Positions 16,810 through 24,968 of a stretch of 64,000 bases of DNA are shown one piece after another. The DNA comes from Ignavibacteria bacterium (lineage in GTDB: Bacteria > Bacteroidota > Ignavibacteria > Tepidaquicellales > Tepidaquicellaceae). The translations under genes and the position numbers were made by a program. Location of the stretch: positions 558,001 through 622,000 of the forward strand of contig DATAJP010000003.1 of assembly GCA_036262055.1 (NCBI GenBank). The letters are read 5' to 3'. Below the pieces are notes generated by a model. It had not been told where the DNA came from, ran no database searches, and saw only the letters and a list, made by a program, of their open reading frames with translations. Every line of letters starts with the position of its first letter. The stretch's first letter is position 1.

Positions 16810-19143
16810 TCAAGAATTATAAATTTCATCATACGCTTCCTCATTTTTTCTGACAAGCACATTTATGTCAAATTTTTCCAAAACTGTCTTTCTTGCATTC
16901 TCACAAAACATATTAGCTAACTTTTTATCGGTATAAACTTTTAAAATACTATCAGACAAAGCACTATGATTATGCACAGGTATGGATAATCCGTTATAAT
17001 TATTTATCAATGCTTCATTAGTTCCGGGTATATCCGTAGCAATGCAGATTTTTTCCATCGACATCGCTTCAAGCAGCCCAAGCGGAATTACCTCCCACAG
17101 TGACGGCAAAACAAAAACATTAATTGCATTCAGAACAGTTTTGACATCATTCGTGAACGGCATAAACTTTAATGAATCTCCGATGTTCAATTTCTCAGCA
17201 AGCTTAATGCATTTTTCTTTTAACTCACCTTCCCCGAACATTATAAATTTTATTTCAGGATATTTCTTAATGGCTTCAGGTATTGCTTTCACAAAAGTCT
17301 CAGGGGCTTTCTGATATGTAAATCTTGCTATGAAGCATACAATAAAATCAGTTTCGTTATAGCCCAGACATTTTCGATAGCTGTTATCCGAATCAAACGG
17401 CTTATATTCTTCCGCATTTATACTGTTATATATCAACTCAAAATCTCCGTCCTCATACAAACTCTTGCCGACGTTAATATCATTATGAGAGCCGCATATT
17501 GTCAAATTTGAGTTTTTAATTAGAAACCTCTCTGAAATCTGTCTGAGTTTATATGAAAGCATATTTATCCCCGAATGGAATGAAAATCCGTGAACGGTAT
17601 ATATTCTTTTTTTTTTACTCCACATGGCAGGTATAAGTGAATTAGTTCCTGCCCGCGTTCCGTGAATATGAAGGATGTCAATGCCTTCACGTTCCAAAAT
17701 TTTTTTGACCCTGCTGTAAATAAAAAAATTAAATGGCTTAATGGTTTTAATTATAAAGGTGTTATAACCTTTTTCTTTAAGCTGATTAATCATATTACCC
17801 TCGGTAAAACTCAATATATAGGGTTCATATTTGGTTTTATCTATTTGGGTAACAAGATTGTAAAGATAGGTTTCACCTCCGCCGTAATCGCCCTGTCTTA
17901 TTGTTGCAAGTATCCTGATTTTTCCATCCATTCTGATTTTTTTATCGGCAAGCACTTCATCAATTGTTAAATATTTAGTATGGACGGTTTCCATAAATTC
18001 TTTGTTTGAACGCTTGATGCGGAAAAGTGCAAGAATCTGATTGAACATAAACAATGGAATACCCCAGATTGATTTCCATACTTGCGGTTCAACCCTGCTT
18101 AATGCAAGAACAAAGAAAATATTCAACACGAATACTGTAAATGCTCCCGCAAAAATTAAAAAGAAATCAAAATTTAAAAAGAAATTTAGTGCCGTGAAAA
18201 AAAATGTCATCAATATCAAAATGAATAATGGCGGTATGAGGGTGCTTAAACCAAAATACATCTTGTTCCAGTTAAGGCTGAACAGACCTTTCAGCATTAT
18301 GCTTGCGGCAGTTTTTGCATAAAGAAAATAAGAATTAATCCATCGTGTTCTTTGTCTTTCCACCTGTGACGCCGTTGAAACTTTTTCATCATAAACAATT
18401 GCATCACGCGCAAACGCAATAATGTTTCCGTCTTCAACCAAATCCGCCTGAAGAATTTTATCCTCCGCAACTATTACTCCGCCCTTGGCGTTTTCTTCTT
18501 CAAGCTTTCTCAGATTATTGAGATAGAGTTCCGTTTCAATTGTCATTCCCGAGCCTGCAATCGTAGCTGACGAGCGAATTTTATATGGCAAATATTTCAC
18601 AAGATAATTATAGTAATATTCACTCATTGCATCGAGACATGCATAAATCGAATCTAAATTTTTTGGAGCTCTTCGTCCCTGCACTGCTTTATATCCGTTG
18701 TTCAGAAATTTGTTGGTAACTCCTAAAAATTTCGGGTGGGCAAGATTATCAGGATCAAAAATCGTTACATACTGATGCTGTCTTTTGAAGTTATCAATAG
18801 CATAAAGAATAGATTTAATCTTCGAACCAAGCTTGGATTCTGGTTTAAGAACAACGACTCTTTCATCATCAAATTTCAGCTTAGATACGTCGCATTCATC
18901 TGCGACAAGATATATCAGATAATTATCATAGTTTTGCTTGAGTAATGAATCGACTAAAGGAAGTGTTATTTCGGTTTCTTTATAGGCAGTAATGATTAAA
19001 CCAAAGTCAAATTTTTGATTTATTTTGTTTTTTAAGCGCGGCTTTCTAAATAACAGAGATAGTATGACACTGAGGAAAGGGAATAATAAAAAAAATAGAA
19101 TTAAAATCTGGACAGCATAAAATAAAACGGAGAGAACCCCCAT
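16810..19143 (-). CDS. GT2-GT4 two-domain glycosyltransferase fusion
   Basis: 777 residues containing two complete glycosyltransferases. Residues 1-400 are a membrane GT2: an N-terminal helix, FGLIITAYKE, metal motif FDPDN, AEDKILQADL, a QRTRW motif, then two or three membrane helices near 290-360. Residues from about 404 start a second Rossmann fold (RILATIRQGDYGGGETY) typical of GT4, with HIHGTRAG, FIARFTYQKAP and the EX7E motif in SLWEVIPLGLLEAM. One gene thus likely provides two successive additions. The reading frame is continuous, with no sign of a sequencing join. Gap to the Wzc-like gene is 22 bases. Confidence 0.9.
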   Translation of the reverse strand: MGVLSVLFYAVQILILFFLLFPFLSVILSLLFRKPRLKNKINQKFDFGLIITAYKETEITLPLVDSLLKQNYDNYLIYLVADECDVSKLKFDDERVVVLKPESKLGSKIKSILYAIDNFKRQHQYVTIFDPDNLAHPKFLGVTNKFLNNGYKAVQGRRAPKNLDSIYACLDAMSEYYYNYLVKYLPYKIRSSATIAGSGMTIETELYLNNLRKLEEENAKGGVIVAEDKILQADLVEDGNIIAFARDAIVYDEKVSTASQVERQRTRWINSYFLYAKTAASIMLKGLFSLNWNKMYFGLSTLIPPLFILILMTFFFTALNFFLNFDFFLIFAGAFTVFVLNIFFVLALSRVEPQVWKSIWGIPLFMFNQILALFRIKRSNKEFMETVHTKYLTIDEVLADKKIRMDGKIRILATIRQGDYGGGETYLYNLVTQIDKTKYEPYILSFTEGNMINQLKEKGYNTFIIKTIKPFNFFIYSRVKKILEREGIDILHIHGTRAGTNSLIPAMWSKKKRIYTVHGFSFHSGINMLSYKLRQISERFLIKNSNLTICGSHNDINVGKSLYEDGDFELIYNSINAEEYKPFDSDNSYRKCLGYNETDFIVCFIARFTYQKAPETFVKAIPEAIKKYPEIKFIMFGEGELKEKCIKLAEKLNIGDSLKFMPFTNDVKTVLNAINVFVLPSLWEVIPLGLLEAMSMEKICIATDIPGTNEALINNYNGLSIPVHNHSALSDSILKVYTDKKLANMFCENARKTVLEKFDINVLVRKNEEAYDEIYNS

Positions 19144-19165
19144 AAGTTAAAGATTAAAAATAATT

Positions 19166-21445
19166 TTAAGAGACGGATGTATCCTTCAACTTCTTTTTAG
19201 AAAGGTTTCTTTTGATGATGCTTTTAGTAACCCTTCTTGCCCAGCTTCGTTTCTTGTAAAAATCCCCGTAAATTTCTTCAATATATTCAGTCGATAAATT
19301 ATTCAAAATTGCCCCGATGAATTTAGGATCCATTGAATTAAGAATTTCAATTGAGTTTTTATCCGACTCTTCAATGACATTATTTGCAGAGAATACTGAG
19401 ATTACTGCATCGGAAATATTCGAGAGCTCTTTTGAATCAGAATATTTATTTAATGCCGCACCTTCCATAAAAACTATGTCATAACCTTTAGCAAGCTCAT
19501 GAATCTTTTTATTTAGATTATCGATTCCTCCAATTTCATCCGGAGAATATGAACCTCCCTTGCTGCCTGCAATATCGATATTTCCCATTGTTGTTCTTGA
19601 AATCACTTTATCTGCGGGTAAAGTTTCTTCAAGATATTCTTCAAACACAGGTGAAGCATTAAAGCTTGAGGTCAACGAAGGATGAGAGAAATTTGTATCA
19701 ATTAATAATACTCTTTTATTAATCAGCGCCAGAGAGTATGCAAGACAGGAAATTATAAGAGATTTGCCTGCACCTTTTTCGGTGCTTGTTACAAGAATTA
19801 TTCTTTTGCCATTCAATTTTTTCAGTATTTCAAATCTCAATGACCTCAATAACTGTTTAAACAATTCCGAATCTCCGTCAAGTTCTCTGTCACTAAATAA
19901 CTCTCTTAAATTTATCTGAGATTTTTTAAGACGGTTCAAAGTTCCAAGAAGTTCAATATTCGTAAGCTTGAGAAAATGCGCAGGACTTTTTATTGTCTGG
20001 TCTAAATATTCGATTACGAAAATTAAAATTACCGTCATTAAAAGACTAACTACTCCAGCAAGTATAACCGTAAGCATCTTTTTTGATGCTTCCGGCTTAT
20101 TTGCCGGTTCGCCGTATTCGGTTTGCTTTAATGAATTTCCAAGATTCATTGTATCGAATCTTGAAAGATTGAGACGGTTCAAAACCATTAGATATACATC
20201 TGATGCAACCTGAATCTCTCTTTCATATGCAGCTATTTCGGCTTCCTTAGGGGCGTAACTTTGAACCTGAGCATCCAACCTTGCAAGTTCTTTGTCCATC
20301 GACTTGGTGCTGTATCTTGCAATTTCCAGATCAACTTCATATCCTATTCTTCGAGTTACAAGTTCATTCTTTGAGGTGTTAGGGTCGAGCAGAAAATCAT
20401 CAGCACCGCTTACAATTTCAACCTCAAGCTGTTTTTTGGTTGCTTCAATTTCATCCTTTAGTGCCTGGTTAGTATATCCCTGAGTAATTAAATCATCGGT
20501 TAGTCTTTTAATCTTATCTTTAAGTTCAACGATTCGCGCATTATACGTTCTTGAGTTTGCTTCGTAATATAATTTATCTTTATTTGTAAATTTATTATTA
20601 ATTAATTTTATTGCTTCCTGAAGAGCAGGAATTTTTTTGTTTTCCTCTTCCCTTGCAATTTCAAGCTCTGCCTTCTGGTCAACTAATGATTTTGTCTGTT
20701 CATAAAGATTGATAACCCCATTCGCCATTTTGTACCTTTTCAGTTCATCGACTTTTTCATCAAGTTCTTTTTTCTTTTGCTCGGATAAATCCGCAAAGAA
20801 ATTAATAGTTGCATCACTTTTTACTGCAGTTAATTGCTTATAATATCTTATAAACTCTGTAACTTCCTCGTTTACTACATAAGCAGACAGGTCAGGGTTT
20901 TCGGATTCAAATTCAATTTTAATAAAATCGCTTGTTCCTTCCCTGTTTATTTTTAATTTGTTATACAATGCAGAATAATCATACTTCATGCTTTCAAGAA
21001 GCGCAATAATTCCTCTTTCATCTTCAATAGCATTTGTCAGGGAAGCCATTGAATCAATTTTTTCATTTAAAATTCTGATAACATTATTCTTTGCTTCCTG
21101 ATTTAAAGTCTGCATTAACTTGCTCGGCTCGCGGAATGGAGGAGAGCTGGTTAAATCATGCCGCAATAATTTGTAACCAACTAAATCAACAACTTTTTTT
21201 GAGTTCATCAACTCAATCAAGTTGCCGAATTTATTCTGAATGTCGAATTGCTGTATTGCCTGACCTTCTGTTGTAAGAGAGAGTTTTGTCTCGTCTGTTA
21301 TGCCTGTTGAAAGCTGAGCAGACGACTTATAAACATCAGGAAGATTTTTTACAAGAAGATATGTTATGATTACTGCAATTGACGGCAGAACAATCAACAA
21401 TAGCTTTCTTCTCAATAAAACTTTTATGAAGTGTATTAAATCCAT
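19166..21445 (-). CDS. Wzc-like chain-length regulator with tyrosine-kinase-like domain
   Basis: 759 residues. The Wzz-type region has a first membrane helix near 14-32, long coiled coils through the periplasmic part, and a second helix near 455-478. The cytosolic ATPase has a Walker A (STEKGAGKS) near 555 and a Walker A-prime (LLIDTNF). In place of the usual Walker B Asp it has FMEGAA, and there is no dense Tyr tail, only three tyrosines in TEYIEEIYGDFY. Wzc-like proteins set polymer length and couple it to export by autophosphorylation cycles. The atypical ATPase may mean weak or absent kinase activity. Its start overlaps the TolC-like stop by one base. Confidence 0.88.
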   Translation of the reverse strand: MDLIHFIKVLLRRKLLLIVLPSIAVIITYLLVKNLPDVYKSSAQLSTGITDETKLSLTTEGQAIQQFDIQNKFGNLIELMNSKKVVDLVGYKLLRHDLTSSPPFREPSKLMQTLNQEAKNNVIRILNEKIDSMASLTNAIEDERGIIALLESMKYDYSALYNKLKINREGTSDFIKIEFESENPDLSAYVVNEEVTEFIRYYKQLTAVKSDATINFFADLSEQKKKELDEKVDELKRYKMANGVINLYEQTKSLVDQKAELEIAREEENKKIPALQEAIKLINNKFTNKDKLYYEANSRTYNARIVELKDKIKRLTDDLITQGYTNQALKDEIEATKKQLEVEIVSGADDFLLDPNTSKNELVTRRIGYEVDLEIARYSTKSMDKELARLDAQVQSYAPKEAEIAAYEREIQVASDVYLMVLNRLNLSRFDTMNLGNSLKQTEYGEPANKPEASKKMLTVILAGVVSLLMTVILIFVIEYLDQTIKSPAHFLKLTNIELLGTLNRLKKSQINLRELFSDRELDGDSELFKQLLRSLRFEILKKLNGKRIILVTSTEKGAGKSLIISCLAYSLALINKRVLLIDTNFSHPSLTSSFNASPVFEEYLEETLPADKVISRTTMGNIDIAGSKGGSYSPDEIGGIDNLNKKIHELAKGYDIVFMEGAALNKYSDSKELSNISDAVISVFSANNVIEESDKNSIEILNSMDPKFIGAILNNLSTEYIEEIYGDFYKKRSWARRVTKSIIKRNLSKKKLKDTSVS

Positions 21446-22137
21446 TATTTAAATATTTCCTCCCATTGTTTGCCTAAAATTTCTTCGAGTGCAGCTTTAC
21501 TCGAATACATTTCCGAAAGCGATACAATCTGCTTTTCCTGGCTGTCTGTATATGCGGTTAATGCAGAATTATATTGTTCAAGTGTTACCTCGCCGTTTTC
21601 ATATCTGTATCTCACAAGCACTAATGACGATTGCACGTCATTCATAGCATCCGTTCTGATTCTGAGCATCGAAATATTTTGTTTAAATACCCAATACCTT
21701 TGAATTACTTGGGTTCTTATGTATAATCTATGAGTCATTAAATTCGCATCTGCAATTTTTACTTCTTCCTCAGACTGTCTTATCACACTCGGAACTCTGA
21801 AAAGCATTCCAAGATTTACCGTTAAACCGACCCCGAATCTCTGTGATTTATCCTGTGAATTTGTTGTTGTGCTTGTTACGCTCGGATCAAAAAGATACGC
21901 AAAGTTAATTGCATCCAGCCATGACCATTTTGATTGATGAAGTTCTTCCTCCGCCTGAACTTTTTTACTCCTGTATGTCTGCGGCATAGGGTTATTTAGC
22001 CATGCAATATTAACAAGGTAAGCAACGGTATCTGTGATAGGTGGATTTGGGGGAATGATTTTATTGGTATCCAATTGAGAAAATGCGGTATTTGCACAAA
22101 ACAAAAAAACAATAAAGACAGTAAAGTAAAACTTCAT
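21445..22137 (-). CDS. half-length TolC-like outer-membrane protein
   Basis: A 230-residue exported protein: signal peptide about 1-20 (cleavage after AFS), a Pro-rich stretch, and then the TolC-type pattern of two long amphipathic helices flanking beta strands (GVGLTVNLGMLFRV, then EEVKIADANLM and VLVRYRYENGEVTLEQYN). TolC proteins normally have two such repeats in 420-480 residues; this has one. It sits directly upstream of the Wzc-like gene, and no Wza-type polysaccharide export gene is present in the window, so it may form the outer-membrane exit from more subunits than a TolC trimer. That role is inference. Confidence 0.8.
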   Translation of the reverse strand: MKFYFTVFIVFLFCANTAFSQLDTNKIIPPNPPITDTVAYLVNIAWLNNPMPQTYRSKKVQAEEELHQSKWSWLDAINFAYLFDPSVTSTTTNSQDKSQRFGVGLTVNLGMLFRVPSVIRQSEEEVKIADANLMTHRLYIRTQVIQRYWVFKQNISMLRIRTDAMNDVQSSLVLVRYRYENGEVTLEQYNSALTAYTDSQEKQIVSLSEMYSSKAALEEILGKQWEEIFK

Positions 22138-22169
22138 ATTTTTTTAAATTTCGTTTTGCAATTTCAATT

Positions 22170-23495
22170 TTACAATTGAGCGTTTCTGCCGATACTGTAA
22201 TAAGTAAAGCCGGCTTCCTTCATTTTTTCAGGAGCAAAAATGTTTCTTCCGTCAAATATCAACGGTGACTTTAAATCTCTTTTAACATCTTCCAAATCGG
22301 GATTCCTGAATTCATTCCATTCTGTCAATATTAATAAAGCATCTGCATTCTTTAAAGCATCCATTTCGTTATCCATATATTTTATTGTATCTTTCAGATA
22401 AAACTTTGCAGTTTCATTCGCCGCAGGGTCATACGCAGAAATCGTTGCGCCATTCTTTAAAAGCTCATTTATAATAACTACTGAAGGAGCTTCTCTCATG
22501 TCATCTGTATTGGGTTTAAACGCAAGTCCCCACACTGCAAAATGTTTTCCTTTGATGTTGCCGTTGTAATACTTCATTATTTTTTCAACAAGAACCTGTT
22601 TCTGTTTTTTATTTACCTTATCAACTTCAGTCAGCAATGTCATCTCGGAATCATTTTCCATCGATGTTTTTATTAAAGCATTAACATCTTTAGGGAAACA
22701 AGAACCGCCATAACCGATTCCTGCGAACAAAAACCTTTTACCAATACGATTGTCCGCACCCATTCCTTTTCTTATGAGGTCTATGTTTGCACCTGTCTGT
22801 TCACAAAAATTAGCAAGCTGATTCATAAATGTAATTCTCATCGCGAGATATGAATTTGCTGCATACTTTGTTACCTCCGAGCTTGCGGTATCCATTTCAA
22901 TTATTGGATTCCCCTGACGGACAAACGGCTCATATAACTCTTTCATTATTGAAAGAGCTTTTTTATCACTGCTTCCGATTACGATTCTGTCCGGCTTCAT
23001 AAAATCCTCAACAGCATAACCTTCTCTCAAAAACTCCGGATTAGATACAATCGCAAAGTTATTAATTCCGTGCTTGCTTATTTCACCGGCAACCTTGCCT
23101 GCTGTTCCAACAGGAACAGTGCTTTTATTAACTATTACTTTAAAATCTTTAATTTTTTCATCAGCCATTATCTTTCCGATGTCATCGGCTACTTTCATAA
23201 CATATTGCAAATCAGCCGAACCGTCTTCACCTTGCGGGGTCGGCAAACAAAGAAAAATAACCTCGCATTCCTTGACAGCTTTCTTAAGGTCATCAGAAAA
23301 GGTTAACCTTTTCTTTTCTATGTTTCTATGAAACAAAAGCTCAAGTCCGGGCTCATATATTGTAACTTCTGAGTTTCTTAGCTTCTTTAGTTTTTCTGGC
23401 GAGTTATCAATGCACAAGACCTGATTACCCATTTCTGCAAAGCAAGTTCCGGATACTAACCCGACATATCCGGTTCCAATAATTCCTAAATTCAT
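22170..23495 (-). CDS. ugd: UDP-glucose 6-dehydrogenase
   Basis: 441 residues with the GTGYVGLVSG NAD-binding motif at the N-terminus, VNKSTVPVGTA, NPEFLREG and the catalytic Cys266 in GGSCFPKD, then a C-terminal UDP-binding domain (WGLAFKPNTDDMREAPS). The enzyme oxidises UDP-glucose to UDP-glucuronate with two NAD. All key residues are present. The product can be used directly by the EPS transferases or passed to the UDP-xylose synthase at 2.3 kb. A TATTTTTG motif lies 28 bases before the ATG, so the distal part of the cluster may have its own promoter. Confidence 0.96.
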   Translation of the reverse strand: MNLGIIGTGYVGLVSGTCFAEMGNQVLCIDNSPEKLKKLRNSEVTIYEPGLELLFHRNIEKKRLTFSDDLKKAVKECEVIFLCLPTPQGEDGSADLQYVMKVADDIGKIMADEKIKDFKVIVNKSTVPVGTAGKVAGEISKHGINNFAIVSNPEFLREGYAVEDFMKPDRIVIGSSDKKALSIMKELYEPFVRQGNPIIEMDTASSEVTKYAANSYLAMRITFMNQLANFCEQTGANIDLIRKGMGADNRIGKRFLFAGIGYGGSCFPKDVNALIKTSMENDSEMTLLTEVDKVNKKQKQVLVEKIMKYYNGNIKGKHFAVWGLAFKPNTDDMREAPSVVIINELLKNGATISAYDPAANETAKFYLKDTIKYMDNEMDALKNADALLILTEWNEFRNPDLEDVKRDLKSPLIFDGRNIFAPEKMKEAGFTYYSIGRNAQL

Positions 23496-23523
23496 ATTTT
23501 AGCTATATCCTGTAGTTTGTTCA

Positions 23524-23531
23524 CAAAAATA
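23524..23531 (-). promoter_or_regulatory. possible TAnnTTTG promoter element upstream of ugd
   Basis: On the minus strand the motif reads TATTTTTG, matching the Bacteroidota minus-7 consensus TAnnTTTG, 28 bases before the ugd ATG in the 55-base gap after rfbC. No matching minus-33 TTTG was identified. In AT-rich DNA such matches occur by chance. Confidence 0.3.
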
Positions 23532-23550
23532 TCTGTTTTTTATTTAATTA

Positions 23551-24102
23551 TCAGTTAAAATAAAAATCTTTTTCTATTTCTTTGAATTTTTTTGATTCAG
23601 AATCTTTCTTTGAAAGATTTAATGCTTCAACTTTCCAATCAATGTTCAAATCTTCATCGTTGAAAATTATGCTTCGTTCATCTTTCTTACTGTAATATGC
23701 TGTGCATTTGTACATAAAAATTGCCTCATCGGATAAAACTGAAAACCCATGAGCAAATCCTTTTGGTATCCAGATTTGTTTATGATTTTCTTCATTCAAT
23801 TCTATTGCATAATGCTGTCCGAATGTCGGAGAACCGAATCTTATATCAACCGCAACGTCAAGCACTCTTCCGAGCAGCACCTGGCAAAGCTTTCCTTGCG
23901 CATTTTCGCCGATTTGGTAGTGTAAACCCCGTATTGTTCCTTTCGTTGACTTTGAAATGTTATCCTGAATAAATTTTTCATTCATCCCTGCTTCGCTATA
24001 TTTTTTCTCGGAATAACTTTCGAAGAAAAATCCTCTGTTATCATTGAAAACATCCGGTTCAATTATCAAAACATCTTTTAAGTTCGTTTCGATTATTTTC
24101 AT
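23551..24102 (-). CDS. rfbC: dTDP-4-dehydrorhamnose 3,5-epimerase-like protein
   Basis: 183 residues with the RmlC cupin fold: DNRGFFFESYSEKKY, the TIRGLHYQ motif holding the active-site His, DVAVDIRFGSPTFG, and IPKGFAHGFSVL. Length equals the family norm. RmlC epimerises C3 and C5 of dTDP-4-keto-6-deoxyglucose on the route to dTDP-rhamnose. The 4,6-dehydratase (RfbB) and 4-reductase (RfbD) genes are not in this window, so the final sugar is not certain. Its ATG overlaps the rfbA stop by one base. Confidence 0.93.
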   Translation of the reverse strand: MKIIETNLKDVLIIEPDVFNDNRGFFFESYSEKKYSEAGMNEKFIQDNISKSTKGTIRGLHYQIGENAQGKLCQVLLGRVLDVAVDIRFGSPTFGQHYAIELNEENHKQIWIPKGFAHGFSVLSDEAIFMYKCTAYYSKKDERSIIFNDEDLNIDWKVEALNLSKKDSESKKFKEIEKDFYFN

Positions 24103-24968
24103 TAACCAACATCATTTAAAAATTTTTCAAGATAAGACCTGTATAAAGAATTTGGCATGCCGGCAATTAATTTTTCAAGCTGTGTTCTATCAATAAAATT
24201 ATTTCTGTAAGCAATTTCTTCAAGGCATGCGACTTTTAAACCCTGCCTGTCCTCAATGACACCGAAGAAATTCGATGCCGCAAGCAATGATTGAGGCGTC
24301 CCCGTATCGAGCCATGCTAATCCTCTTCCGATTTTTTCAACCCGAAGCATTTTTCTTTTCATGTATTCCTTATTCACGTCAGTAATTTCAAGTTCTCCGC
24401 GAGCAGATGGTTTCAGACTTTTAGTAATTTCAACAACATCATTATTATAAATATATAAACCCGGCACTGCGTAATGTGATTTTGGCTTTTCTGGTTTCTC
24501 TTCTATTGAAATTACGTTTCCTTCCTTATCAAATTCAACTATGCCGTATCTCTCCGGGTCATTGACCTGATAACCAAATATTGTAGCACCATGATTATTC
24601 TTCAACGCATGATAAAAGAAATCCAGCCGTCCATAAAAAATATTGTCTCCCAAAATCAAAGTTACACTGTCATACCCGATGAATTTTTCTCCAAGAATAA
24701 ATGCTTCAGCAATTCCATTTGGTGCATCCTGAACTGCATAGCTGATTGATATTCCCAAATGCTTCCCGTTGTCAAAAAGTTTCTCATATAAGGGAATGGT
24801 TTCTTTATTAGAAATGATAAGTATGTCAGTAATTCCTGCAAGCATCAAAATCGACAATGGATAATAAATCAACGGTTTGTCATAAATTAATGTTAATTGC
24901 TTACTGTAAATTTTTGAAACAGGATACATCCTCGAACCTGCTCCTCCTGCAAGCACAATTCCTTTCAT
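24102..24968 (-). CDS. rfbA: glucose-1-phosphate thymidylyltransferase
   Basis: 288 residues with the nucleotidyltransferase signature GGAGSRMYPVSKIYSKQL, LGDNIFYG, EEKPEKPKSH, and the C-terminal GRGLAWLDTGTP. This is the RmlA/RfbA pattern: dTTP plus glucose-1-phosphate gives dTDP-glucose. All metal and substrate motifs are intact. It is flanked by the nucleotidyltransferase fusion upstream (overlap one base) and rfbC downstream. Confidence 0.95.
   Translation of the reverse strand: MKGIVLAGGAGSRMYPVSKIYSKQLTLIYDKPLIYYPLSILMLAGITDILIISNKETIPLYEKLFDNGKHLGISISYAVQDAPNGIAEAFILGEKFIGYDSVTLILGDNIFYGRLDFFYHALKNNHGATIFGYQVNDPERYGIVEFDKEGNVISIEEKPEKPKSHYAVPGLYIYNNDVVEITKSLKPSARGELEITDVNKEYMKRKMLRVEKIGRGLAWLDTGTPQSLLAASNFFGVIEDRQGLKVACLEEIAYRNNFIDRTQLEKLIAGMPNSLYRSYLEKFLNDVG

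Noticed and set aside
23551-24968. A complete dTDP-rhamnose operon
   Set aside because: Only RfbA and RfbC are present. The two SDR proteins in the window are UXS-like and GalE-like and lack convincing RfbB or RfbD signatures.
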